Shown here piece by piece: positions 25,130 through 33,901 of a stretch of DNA of 64,000 bases. Within the stretch, counting starts at the first letter, position 1. Each line of letters begins with the position of its first letter. Where the stretch lies: the NCBI GenBank assembly GCA_910587935.1, contig CAJUNP010000006.1, forward strand, positions 32,824 through 96,823, read 5' to 3'. The position numbers and the translations under genes were made by a program. The DNA comes from an uncultured Lachnospiraceae bacterium (GTDB lineage: Bacteria; Bacillota; Clostridia; Lachnospirales; Lachnospiraceae). Below the pieces are notes generated by a model, which did no database searches, was not told the DNA's origin, and saw only the letters and a program-made list of their open reading frames with translations.

Positions 25130-26969
25130 GCGGGCAGTGAACAGAATGCGGGGATTAAAACTGAATGTAAAGTTCACATTGCTGATTACCGGAATTCTTT
25201 TGGTGCCGATCAGTGTTTTTTCAATTTATATTTTTCATAATATGGAAAACAATTCCATAAGTGAAAAGGAGAATTCCGTAAGGTATTTTTTGAATCAAAG
25301 TTACGAACGTATATTGAAGAATGTGGATTCCATAAATATATCCACGCAGTTTTTTTTGAGCGACCAAAAGCTGAAAGATTATCTGGTTGCTCAGAAGAGA
25401 GAAGTTGCCTATACGGCCCAGGAGCTAATGGAATTTACGAACGCCGATGTGGTAGCTTTGGAAAGAATGGTAAACAATAACCCTTATCTGTATCAGATCC
25501 GCGTATATGCGGATAATCCAAAGATGCAGGAGATTATGCCTATTTTATACAGGATGGAACGGATGGAGCGGCTCGAATGGGCGCAGGATGAAAATGCCGC
25601 AGGATGGAAGTTTGATTATACGGATCAGCTTTTTGAGTCCTTCAGGATGTATCAGAACCAGAAAATAATGGCGCTTGTAACGCCTATTGAAGATTATTTA
25701 TGGGGAGAAATCGGAATGTTGGAAGTTGCCATGCGGATGGATACTATGTTCCCGATGCTTTATGAAGAGGAGGAAGGAGAATGGAACTTTTTTATCGACG
25801 GAAGCGGAAAGGCTTATCATAAAGAGGATGTCGAGGAAAAAGTTGAAAAGTATCTGGTTAATATGCTTGACGGTATGGATATGGACGAACAGGGCCAGAT
25901 GATCCGGGAACAGCAGCTTCACGGAGAATTCTGCGTTATAGGCAGTCTGTATGTAAAAGAACTGGACGGCTATTTATTGTGTATCCGCAGTATGAAATCC
26001 GAGATGAGCCGGATCGCCGGAATTCGTGCGAGATTCCTTTTATTGATCGGTGTGTTTCTGATTATATTGATTTTCATTATTAATTACATTGTACACCGCA
26101 TGCTGAAACAATTTTATATGATTCTTCATTCCATCCGCCAGGTGCAGAAAGGAGATATGAATGTCGTTATAGAGGACTGCGGCAAAGATGAGATGGGAGA
26201 GCTTGGCAGCCAGATCAACATTATGCTTGCCAGATTAAAGCGGCTGATGGAGGATAACTTAAACCGCGAGCTTCTTGTGAAGAACTCGGAAATCCGTGCC
26301 CTGCAGAATCAGATTAACGCCCATTTTATTTATAATGTGTTGGAATCTATCAAAATGATGGCGGAAATTGATGAGAAATATGAGATCTCTGATGCCATTA
26401 CAGCGTTAGGAAAGCTGCTTCGCTATAGTATGAAATGGACCTCCGGTAATGTGACAGTGGAACAGGAGATCGATTACATACACAATTATCTGGCGCTGAT
26501 CAATTTACGGTTTGATTATGAGATATATCTGTCCTTAAACATTCCGGAAAATATTATGATTCAGGAAATACCCAAAATGTCTTTACAGCCAATTGTGGAA
26601 AATTCCATTTATCACGGAATTGAACAAATGGCGAAGGATACCAATATTTATATTAAAGGTTTTCAGGAAGACGAGGATTGTATTATTGAGATTACCGATG
26701 CTGGAAAAGGTATGAGTGAGGAAGAAGTCCGCAGACTGTATCAGAAAATTTCGGGTGAGATCGATTCGGCAGGAGGAAGCGGAAACGGAATCGGCCTTAA
26801 AAACGTACAGGATCGTATCCGGATCAGTTTCGGACCTGAATACGGCCTTGAATTTAGTTCCAAACCGGGTATGTATACGAAAGTCCGGGTAAGAGTTCCG
26901 ATGAATAAAGTCAGTAATAATATGCTGCGGGAGGGTAATTATGAAAACAGTGTTGATCGTGGAAGATGA
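25116..26969 (+). CDS. Sensor histidine kinase, YesM/LytS-like family
   Basis: 617 residues. The first span is at about 19-41 and the second at about 303-328, enclosing an extracytoplasmic sensor of roughly 260 residues. A HAMP linker follows (about 328-380). The phosphoacceptor region LQNQINAHFIYNVLESI holds His403; most relatives have Pro before this His, and Ala here is a minor deviation. The ATPase domain has PIVENSIYHGI and GNGIGLKNVQDRI. It overlaps the lipoprotein upstream and the response regulator downstream by 14 and 29 bases, so the three are translationally linked. The likely signal is a sugar, directly or through the lipoprotein. Confidence 0.92.
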   Translation: MKGIRRAVNRMRGLKLNVKFTLLITGILLVPISVFSIYIFHNMENNSISEKENSVRYFLNQSYERILKNVDSINISTQFFLSDQKLKDYLVAQKREVAYTAQELMEFTNADVVALERMVNNNPYLYQIRVYADNPKMQEIMPILYRMERMERLEWAQDENAAGWKFDYTDQLFESFRMYQNQKIMALVTPIEDYLWGEIGMLEVAMRMDTMFPMLYEEEEGEWNFFIDGSGKAYHKEDVEEKVEKYLVNMLDGMDMDEQGQMIREQQLHGEFCVIGSLYVKELDGYLLCIRSMKSEMSRIAGIRARFLLLIGVFLIILIFIINYIVHRMLKQFYMILHSIRQVQKGDMNVVIEDCGKDEMGELGSQINIMLARLKRLMEDNLNRELLVKNSEIRALQNQINAHFIYNVLESIKMMAEIDEKYEISDAITALGKLLRYSMKWTSGNVTVEQEIDYIHNYLALINLRFDYEIYLSLNIPENIMIQEIPKMSLQPIVENSIYHGIEQMAKDTNIYIKGFQEDEDCIIEITDAGKGMSEEEVRRLYQKISGEIDSAGGSGNGIGLKNVQDRIRISFGPEYGLEFSSKPGMYTKVRVRVPMNKVSNNMLREGNYENSVDRGR

Positions 26970-28425
26970 AAAAATGATTCGCCAGGGAATTAAGACGATG
27001 GTACAGCGTTCCGGTATTCCTGTGGAAATCATTATGGAATGTAATAACGGACAGATGGCGTTGGAAATTCTGCAGAATCAGCAAGTAGACGTTATGTTTA
27101 CAGATATTCGGATGCCTAAGATGGATGGAATCGAGCTTGTTTCCCAAATTCAGAAGCTTCCGGCGAAACCTCTTGTCGTGGTAATAAGCGGATATGATGA
27201 TTTTTCTTACGCAGTGGAAATGCTGCGGCTTGGCGTAAAAGAATATATATTAAAACCGGTTGACCGAGAAAAAATAGCGGAGGTTATGGAAAGGCTTGAC
27301 GAAGAAATAAAAAAAAGCAACCGGAATGCCATGGAAAACCGGTGTATCAGCTATCAACAGTTAAAATATCTCGTTCTGAACAAAAACATAACACAGTCGG
27401 AGACGGAAGTGTTAGTCAGCACTTATGGGGAAAGCTTCAGCCAGGAATATTATGTTTTCTGTATGGACAATACGCAGAAAGAAGCGGACTATGACAACTC
27501 TTACATTTACCTGAATAATATTGAGGACAGCGAGCTTTATATTCTGCAGGAAACCGATAAAGAAATGTTTGTGCGCAAAAAACTGCGCGGCAGATATACA
27601 GGAGTAAGCCGGAGGCACATTGGAATAACGGAACTGAAAGAAGCTTATCAGGAGAGCTTTCAGGCAAGAAAAAAAGCCTTTTGGACACAGATTCCGGTGG
27701 TGGAATATGCGGAAAACGAAGATGCGGTAATCAGTGATTTTAAAAGACAGAGGCTTGAGAAGACACTGGAACCGGAACCTGACGAAAATACAATGGTTCA
27801 GCTTGTTCAAATGCTTGGAACGGAGCGGGCAAAAGAAGCGATTGAAATGCTGGAACGTATTTTCGAAGGCACTGCAGCCGGGTTTTATGATTTTGATAAA
27901 ATAGAGGATAATATTCAAAAGCTTTGCGGGCAGATCCGCGAAGTTTATAAAAACGTGGTTAAATCCGAAGAAGAGAAGCTGGAGCAGTTTGCCCATATAT
28001 ACCGGTATTCCTGTTCCGATGAGTTGTTTTCGGATATGCTCGCATTTTTGAAAACCTTCGTGGAGGTTATGAATAATCAGTTTGAGGATTATAAGAATAA
28101 ACAAAAGATCCAAATGGCAATTCGTTATATTCAGGAGAATTACGATAAGGATTTGAATATGGCGGTGGTATCCAATTATATTTCCATGAATTATTCTCTG
28201 TTTTCGTATGTGTTTAAGCAGTATACGGGTAAAAATTTTGTAAATTACCTGAAAGACCTGCGGATGAAAGAAGCAAAACGCCTGTTAGAACAAACGGATT
28301 TACGGGTTATTGAAATAAGCCAGAAAATAGGCTATGACAATGAAAAGCACTTTATGAAAACCTTTAAAAACGTATGCGGAGTATCGCCTACGGAGTACCG
28401 AAAAAACATGCAGTTTAAAGAATAG
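26941..28425 (+). CDS. AraC-type response regulator, YesN-like
   Basis: 494 residues. The receiver domain (about 1-120) has the acidic pocket VEDE, phosphoacceptor Asp55 in FTDIRMPKMDG and Lys in EYILKPV. A variable helical middle region follows. The C-terminal AraC-type DNA-binding domain (about 385-490) ends with the family pattern IGYDNEKHFMKTFKNVCGVS. It partners the kinase it overlaps. Likely targets are the importer, phosphorylase and GH4 promoters in this locus, though no site is proven. Confidence 0.93.
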   Translation: MKTVLIVEDEKMIRQGIKTMVQRSGIPVEIIMECNNGQMALEILQNQQVDVMFTDIRMPKMDGIELVSQIQKLPAKPLVVVISGYDDFSYAVEMLRLGVKEYILKPVDREKIAEVMERLDEEIKKSNRNAMENRCISYQQLKYLVLNKNITQSETEVLVSTYGESFSQEYYVFCMDNTQKEADYDNSYIYLNNIEDSELYILQETDKEMFVRKKLRGRYTGVSRRHIGITELKEAYQESFQARKKAFWTQIPVVEYAENEDAVISDFKRQRLEKTLEPEPDENTMVQLVQMLGTERAKEAIEMLERIFEGTAAGFYDFDKIEDNIQKLCGQIREVYKNVVKSEEEKLEQFAHIYRYSCSDELFSDMLAFLKTFVEVMNNQFEDYKNKQKIQMAIRYIQENYDKDLNMAVVSNYISMNYSLFSYVFKQYTGKNFVNYLKDLRMKEAKRLLEQTDLRVIEISQKIGYDNEKHFMKTFKNVCGVSPTEYRKNMQFKE

Positions 28426-28467
28426 GTGAAATATACAAAAATCAGACTTAAAAAATCGAAAAAGCTA

Positions 28468-28496
28468 TTGCATAAAGAGATGAAACGTGTTATTTT
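28468..28496 (+). promoter_or_regulatory. Candidate promoter of the GH4 operon
   Basis: TTGCAT at 28468-28473 and TATTTT at 28491-28496 are 17 bases apart. The -35 is the same hexamer as in the promoter at 23405, and the -10 is weak, which fits control by an activator. Confidence 0.4.
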
Positions 28497-28559
28497 TATA
28501 GTGACTTATTTAATAAACTTAAAAAAGTGGCAATGTGCAAAGTGACAGGAGGGCATAAT

Positions 28560-29855
28560 ATGAAATTGGTAGTTATTGGCGGAGGAAGCAGTTATACACC
28601 GGAATTAATAGAAGGCGTGATTAAACATCATGATACGCTGCCTATAACGGAGGTAGCGTTGGTGGATATCGAGGCGGGAAAGGAAAAGCTTGAGATTAAT
28701 ACGGCATTTTCTAAGAGAATGGTAGAAAAAGCGGGACTTGCCATTGCGGTAAGCGGTACTCTTGACAGAAGGGAAGCTCTTGCCGGAGCATCTTTTATAA
28801 TCACACAGATTCGTGTAGGCGGTCTTGACGCACGCTCCAGAGACGAGAGAATTCCGTTAAAATACGGTATGATCGGTCAGGAAACTACAGGAATCGGAGG
28901 CTGCTTTAAAGCGCTTCGTACCGTTCCGGTGCTTCTTGCTATCTGTAAGGATATCGAAGAGCTTTGCCCTGACGCATGGCTGATCAACTTTACAAATCCT
29001 TCCGGTATTGTAACGGAAGCTGTTTTGAAGCATACCAAAGTAAAATGTATCGGATTATGTAACTGCTCCATTAACATGCAGTATGATGCGGCGGGACGGC
29101 TTGGAGTAGAAGCAGACGCCCTGGACTGCAGATTTATCGGCCTGAATCATTTAAGCGTTATGAATCATGCTTATCTTGAGGGGAAGGACAGAATTCACGA
29201 TGTATTGAATGTTTTCAATGAAGAAAGCGTTGTTAAAAATATTGAAAAGAACAGTGAGATGGACAGGGTTGCCAAAGAACTTGGCTGTATGCTTTCTCCC
29301 TATCTGCAGTATTTCTATATGGAAAGACAAATGTTTGAGGAAGAGAGGGCGCAGGCCGTCGGACTGGAGGGAACGAGAGCGGACCAGGTAAAATCCGTGG
29401 AAGCGGAATTGTTCCGTCAGTACAGCGATCCGGAATTGAAAGAGAAACCGGAAGCCCTTGCAAGACGCGGAGGCGCCAGGTATTCGGAGGCTGCAATCAA
29501 TTTAATTGACAGCATTTACAACGACCGTCAGGATGTACAGATAGTGGATGTGGTGAATCACGGACTGATTCCGCAGCTTCCTCATGACTGCGTTATCGAG
29601 ACCAATTGCGTAATCGGAAAAGACGGCGCAAAGCCGCTGCCTGACAGTGATGTGCCGGCAACTCTGCTGGGACTTATGGCGCAGGTAAAAACGTATGAGG
29701 TGCTTACGATTGAAGCAGCGGTTACAGGAGACCGCAGCAAGGCGCTGCTTGCATTTTTATGCCATCCGCTGGTACATGACGTGCGGGACGCGAGAGCGGC
29801 TCTGGATGAAATGCTGGATGCAAATAAAGACTATTTACCTGATTTTTTCGGGTAA
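28560..29855 (+). CDS. GH4-family glycosidase, probably 6-phospho-beta-glucosidase
   Basis: 431 residues. The ATG at 28560 follows AGGAGGG by six bases. GH4 enzymes use NAD and a divalent metal and hydrolyse phosphorylated or charged glycosides by an oxidation-elimination mechanism. Seen are the nucleotide loop VVIGGGSSYTPELIEG, INFTNPSGIVTEAV, and the metal-binding Cys and His in GLCNCSI and GLNHLSV. The overall resemblance is to LicH/CelF-type 6-phospho-beta-glucosidases. No PTS component is encoded nearby. The next gene is a BadF-type kinase that could make the 6-phosphate substrate. Confidence 0.85.
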   Translation: MKLVVIGGGSSYTPELIEGVIKHHDTLPITEVALVDIEAGKEKLEINTAFSKRMVEKAGLAIAVSGTLDRREALAGASFIITQIRVGGLDARSRDERIPLKYGMIGQETTGIGGCFKALRTVPVLLAICKDIEELCPDAWLINFTNPSGIVTEAVLKHTKVKCIGLCNCSINMQYDAAGRLGVEADALDCRFIGLNHLSVMNHAYLEGKDRIHDVLNVFNEESVVKNIEKNSEMDRVAKELGCMLSPYLQYFYMERQMFEEERAQAVGLEGTRADQVKSVEAELFRQYSDPELKEKPEALARRGGARYSEAAINLIDSIYNDRQDVQIVDVVNHGLIPQLPHDCVIETNCVIGKDGAKPLPDSDVPATLLGLMAQVKTYEVLTIEAAVTGDRSKALLAFLCHPLVHDVRDARAALDEMLDANKDYLPDFFG

Positions 29856-29890
29856 AAGTAAGAGAATGTAGAAAGGCGTAGGTACGGTTT

Positions 29891-30820
29891 ATGTATGTAC
29901 TGGGAGTGGATGTAGGCGGTTCTAAAACACAATGCGCAGTGGCTGATGAAACCGGTAAGATTTTTGCGGAAGGATTCGGAGGAGAAGGTAATTACCAGGT
30001 CTGCGGAATCGAAACCGCTTCGGAATCTATGAGTAAGGCTGTTATGGATGCGCTGGCTGGGGCAGGCATAACATTGAAGGATGTTTCATACGCTGTTTTC
30101 GGAATATCAGGAGCGGACGGACCGGAGGATTTTCAGGTATTAATTCCTGCAGTCCGGAAAATTATGGGGACCGATAATTTTAAAATTGTTCATGATGCGT
30201 GGCTGGGGCTGCGCATCGGAACGGAAGATTATACGGGCGTCGTTTCGATCTGCGGAACGGGAGCCGGTCATGCGGGAAGAAACAGACAGGGCAGAGAACT
30301 GACACTGCGGAACCTGGATTATATAATGGGCAATATGGGAGGCGGCGGAGAGATCGAGAACAAAGCGCTGCACTACGCATTCCGTTCGGAGGAAGGTACC
30401 TGGTTAAAAAGCAGGCTTGAAGAGGAAGTGCCGAAAGTATTCGGGGTGGAGACCATGGAAGAGGTGTGTGCTTATCTGTTACACAACGAATTAACGAAAG
30501 AACAGAGTTACCGGCTTCCGGTCGTCGTGTTTACGCTTGCTAAAGAGGGCGATGCGGTATCGGCAGAGATTATATCCCGGATGGGATATGAGGAAGGAAA
30601 GTATGCGGCCGCCGTTCTTAAAAGATTGGGAATGTGTGACGAACATGTTCCGGCAGTTCTGATCGGCAGTCTCTTTAGGACAGGAGAGCCTCTTCTGATT
30701 GATTCCTATATGAAAGCGGTCAGAGAGGATGTACCGGGAGCCTATCCGGTAATACCAAAAGATGCGCCCGTAACGGGAGCCGTAAAACTGGCATTGGATT
30801 TTCTGAAGAACGGAGAATAG
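29891..30820 (+). CDS. BadF/BcrA-type ATPase, probable sugar or glycoside kinase
   Basis: 309 residues. The actin-like ATPase fold opens with YVLGVDVGGSKTQCAVAD and has ISGADGPED, VHDAWLGLR (catalytic Asp region) and SICGTGAGHAG. The family includes N-acetylglucosamine kinase and similar sugar kinases. Placement directly after GH4 with no PTS genes suggests that it phosphorylates an imported disaccharide at O6, or the released monosaccharide. Only a weak AAGG site precedes it. Confidence 0.75.
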   Translation: MYVLGVDVGGSKTQCAVADETGKIFAEGFGGEGNYQVCGIETASESMSKAVMDALAGAGITLKDVSYAVFGISGADGPEDFQVLIPAVRKIMGTDNFKIVHDAWLGLRIGTEDYTGVVSICGTGAGHAGRNRQGRELTLRNLDYIMGNMGGGGEIENKALHYAFRSEEGTWLKSRLEEEVPKVFGVETMEEVCAYLLHNELTKEQSYRLPVVVFTLAKEGDAVSAEIISRMGYEEGKYAAAVLKRLGMCDEHVPAVLIGSLFRTGEPLLIDSYMKAVREDVPGAYPVIPKDAPVTGAVKLALDFLKNGE

Positions 30821-30824
30821 CAGG

Positions 30825-31847
30825 TTGAAAAAAAAGACAGCGCTTACGGGAACGCAGAATGTATTAAAGGAACTGAACAGCAGCCTGATTAAAGATGCGC
30901 TTGCGAAATGCGGACAGGCAACCAGAGTGGAACTTGCCGCCATGACAAAAATAAGCCAGCCTACCGTTAACCTGCTGATTAAATCGCTGCTGGCTGACCA
31001 GACCGTAATCAGTCTGGGAGCAGCGGCGTCTACAGGCGGGCGCCGGGCGGAAGTTTACGCTTTGAATCATAAAAAGTCGGCTGTTGCCCTTCTTACGGTA
31101 AACGAAAGCTTTTTTGAAACTTCGGTTATTGACATGGAACTGAAGGAAGAAATTCACGGCCGCAGTAAAAGGAATAAAGAAGAAAAATGCCTGACACAGA
31201 TTCAGGAAATTCTTGCAAAACTGATCCGGCAGAATTCCAATATCCGAGCGATTTCCGTAGGAGTACCGGGAGCGGTAACAATGGAAGGCGAAGTTTTTGC
31301 GGTTCCGTCGGTTTCCGAATGGGAGAACTTTCCGCTCAGGCAAGCGCTGGAAGAATATTTTTCTCTTCCGGTACAGGTCACCAACGACATCAATGCGACG
31401 GCAGTAGGATACACCTTTGTACACCCCGGCGTTCGGGACATGGTTTATATAAGTACGGACGGGGAAGGAATCGGAGCGGGAGTGATTTTGAACGGAGATC
31501 TGTATCCGGGTTGTAAAAGCTTTGCGGGAGAACTGGGTTATATGCAGTTAGGCAGGCGAAGCGTTGAAGCTCTGATGGCGGAAAGCACAAGCCGGCAGGC
31601 GTCTCCGTCCTGGCTTGCGCAGATTATCGTCAATATAGCCTGCATGTTTAATCCGGAAAAAATCGTACTTGCAGGCGATGCGGACCAGGAATCGGTAATT
31701 TGTGAGGTAAAAGGGATCTGCGAACAACTGCTTCCGGAAAGAGTGATCCCGCAGATTGCCGGCGCAGGAAAGGAAGAATCATATTATCTCAAAGGACTGG
31801 GAAGAATTGGGAGAGAACTGTTAAATCAGGATATTCACATCGTGTGA
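30825..31847 (+). CDS. ROK-family transcriptional regulator
   Basis: 340 residues, TTG start at 30825 with GGAG nine bases upstream and only four bases after the kinase stop. The N-terminal winged helix (RVELAAMTKISQPTVNLLIK) is followed by a ROK domain with SVGVPGAV and the NDINATAVG loop. The ROK zinc motif is missing: the segment reads GELGYMQLGRRSVEALM, with Tyr in place of the usual His and none of the CxCG cysteines. It therefore probably acts only as a sugar-responsive regulator, not a kinase. Its last codons lie within the palindrome at 31822-31860. Candidate targets include the site at 19987. Confidence 0.9.
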   Translation: MKKKTALTGTQNVLKELNSSLIKDALAKCGQATRVELAAMTKISQPTVNLLIKSLLADQTVISLGAAASTGGRRAEVYALNHKKSAVALLTVNESFFETSVIDMELKEEIHGRSKRNKEEKCLTQIQEILAKLIRQNSNIRAISVGVPGAVTMEGEVFAVPSVSEWENFPLRQALEEYFSLPVQVTNDINATAVGYTFVHPGVRDMVYISTDGEGIGAGVILNGDLYPGCKSFAGELGYMQLGRRSVEALMAESTSRQASPSWLAQIIVNIACMFNPEKIVLAGDADQESVICEVKGICEQLLPERVIPQIAGAGKEESYYLKGLGRIGRELLNQDIHIV

Positions 31848-31860
31848 ATATCCTGATTTA
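31822..31860. terminator. Perfect palindrome holding the ends of two convergent genes
   Basis: TAAATCAGGATATTCACA at 31822-31839 and its exact complement at 31843-31860 flank a TCG loop. The ROK gene stops at 31847 and the facing GGDEF gene stops at 31835, so both coding ends run through the stem. It can act as a terminator on both strands. Confidence 0.9.
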
Positions 31861-33754
31861 AAGAAGTTTTCTTTTTTCTTTTTTTCGTTTCATACATTAG
31901 ATGATCCGCTTTATCAAATAACTCCTGTAAATCGGAAAGGACAAATTTTGAAGTAATATAATAACCGCCGCTGGCAGATATTTTATAGGATTTTGTATTG
32001 AGACGGTTATAATTTTCCAGATATTTCTGCACATGGTTCATAAACAGACCTGCCGTGTCATCCGTATAACCGGCTCCTAATACATAGAATTCGTCTCCGC
32101 CGAGACGGGCACAGATATCTCCTTCCTGAACGGAGTTGTCCAATGCATGTCCAAGTACCTGAATGGCGAAATTGCCCTCTAAATGTCCGTAGGTGTCGTT
32201 TATGTTCTTTAATCCGTCCAGATCAAAAACCGCTACGAAAAGCGATTTTTTCAGCCGTTCTGCTTCTGTAAGAAACTGTTCGCTGATTAACTTAAATCCC
32301 TGCCGGTTATAAAGCCCGGTGAGATCATCTTTTGTGTAGATGTCCTCCAGTCGTGAAATCAGGAGGGATGTGCTGCGCTTATCACAAATACTTTTTAACA
32401 TACTGTTGATATTCATCAGCCATGGAAAGAATATAAAAGGATATTCAATTATATTATCCGCATAAGAAATTACGACATAGCCAAAAGCCTTTTCCCCGAA
32501 GTAAAGCGGTGAATACACGTATACGTTGGAAGTATTGCAATAGATATATTCCGGCAGAGGACTGTGTTTAAAAAATGTACATTCGGGAAGACGTACGCCG
32601 TCGCGCATGCCAAATTTCAGTAAAACGGTGTCCTGATCGATATCTTCATCTTCAGCGAGGGTCAATTGCTGGATATGATGTGATAACCGGTTCCAGTCGC
32701 CGTAAAGACAAAGGTAAAACTCTCTGCAGCCGGACAGTTCCCTGACAAAAGACGCAAGAATATCCATTCCCTCATCAATATCGGTAACGCCGTGCAGAAT
32801 GGATGCCATGTTAATGTTTTGCAGTAACGCCTTTTCCGTATGTTCTATTCGTTTCACCAGCTGCTGCTCATAAGTAAGATGAGGCAGGGAAGTTCCGTGG
32901 CAGCCGCAGGAAGCTCCGATTGAAATTCCGGCGTGAACCACCACCGAAGATGCGGAAGATTTGCCGTCTATGCGGGCAATCAGTTCCGTGACGGCGGTAG
33001 AGCCGATTTCCTGTACGGGGAATGTAACGGTTGTGAGAGAAGGCGTATTGGCCTGTCCCATATCGGAACAATCAAAACCCGTCAGAGCGATATCCTGCGG
33101 TATCCGGTATCCCATCTGCTGCAAAAGCATCATGGCAGTCAGGGCCACCCGGTCATTATAGCATACGATGGCCTGAGGTCTTTCATCAGCGTTCATAAAA
33201 TGTTTCAATGCTTCTGCAATGGAAGCATCTTCGTATGTAGCTTCAGCCATGTAATTTTCCCTGATGGGAATATTATGACCGGAAAGGGCTTCTCTGAAAT
33301 ATTTTTCACGCTTTTTGGAAAATCCGTCTTCCCGCAGATTGCCGAGATAGGCAATTCGGGTATAATGATGAACCTTAATAAGGTGGTCTACAAGATCCTG
33401 AACAGAGGAAAAATTGTCAAGAATAACAGTAGGAAATAAGTCTGGCTTTTGGGCGATTTCAACGACGGGACAGCGGCATTGGGAAGACAACTGTTCGCGG
33501 AGCTTTTCTCTAAGTTCATCCAGAAGATAAGTTCCCGAAACAAATAAAATTCCTGCATATTCCGAAAGGTTGGGTATACGAAGAATGGTTTTTTCGCCAA
33601 GACCGTATTCGCCAAGATTCTCACCGTCCGTAGTACAGAAAATGTCTACGTGAAAACCGAATTCGGATGCCTTTTCTATAACACCCTGACAAAAACCATG
33701 CTGATATTCACCAAATATATGAGAAACAAATACACCGATTTTCTGGGTCCGCAT
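31835..33754 (-). CDS. Soluble LacI-type sensor fused to a GGDEF domain
   Basis: 639 residues without a signal peptide or span. Residues 1-285 resemble the LacI-family effector domain (KIGVFVSHIFGEYQHGF; TGFDCSDMGQANTPSLTTV) but with no DNA-binding head. A cytoplasmic linker of about 180 residues follows, possibly GAF-like. The GGDEF domain begins near residue 470 (DDLTGLYNRQGF) and carries LGGDEF at 551-556, an intact catalytic signature for cyclic-di-GMP synthesis. The inhibitory I-site RxxD is replaced by QEGD. It is read against the sugar genes, with its own promoter at 33785-33813. I infer that it couples sugar binding to cyclic-di-GMP. Confidence 0.88.
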   Translation of the reverse strand: MRTQKIGVFVSHIFGEYQHGFCQGVIEKASEFGFHVDIFCTTDGENLGEYGLGEKTILRIPNLSEYAGILFVSGTYLLDELREKLREQLSSQCRCPVVEIAQKPDLFPTVILDNFSSVQDLVDHLIKVHHYTRIAYLGNLREDGFSKKREKYFREALSGHNIPIRENYMAEATYEDASIAEALKHFMNADERPQAIVCYNDRVALTAMMLLQQMGYRIPQDIALTGFDCSDMGQANTPSLTTVTFPVQEIGSTAVTELIARIDGKSSASSVVVHAGISIGASCGCHGTSLPHLTYEQQLVKRIEHTEKALLQNINMASILHGVTDIDEGMDILASFVRELSGCREFYLCLYGDWNRLSHHIQQLTLAEDEDIDQDTVLLKFGMRDGVRLPECTFFKHSPLPEYIYCNTSNVYVYSPLYFGEKAFGYVVISYADNIIEYPFIFFPWLMNINSMLKSICDKRSTSLLISRLEDIYTKDDLTGLYNRQGFKLISEQFLTEAERLKKSLFVAVFDLDGLKNINDTYGHLEGNFAIQVLGHALDNSVQEGDICARLGGDEFYVLGAGYTDDTAGLFMNHVQKYLENYNRLNTKSYKISASGGYYITSKFVLSDLQELFDKADHLMYETKKRKKKTSLNQDIHTM

Positions 33755-33784
33755 AAATAACCTCCTTCAGTCTCCCCTATCCCT

Positions 33785-33813
33785 ATTTTATACAAAAAAG
33801 AATATGAAATCAA
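33785..33813 (-). promoter_or_regulatory. Promoter of the LacI-GGDEF gene
   Basis: On the minus strand TTGATT is followed after 17 bases by TAAAAT. GGAGG lies just ahead of the ATG at 33754. Confidence 0.6.
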
Positions 33814-33901
33814 GTAAATATTCTGCGATCTTCTAAAGAATCGAAGAAAAACTGCCGATATCTTAATATATGGATCAGGAAGACGAGGGGGTGTAATATA
33901 T

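Noticed and set aside
27412..28113. 233-residue minus-strand frame within the response regulator
   Set aside because: Antisense to a well-defined AraC-type regulator; composition is typical of a shadow frame.
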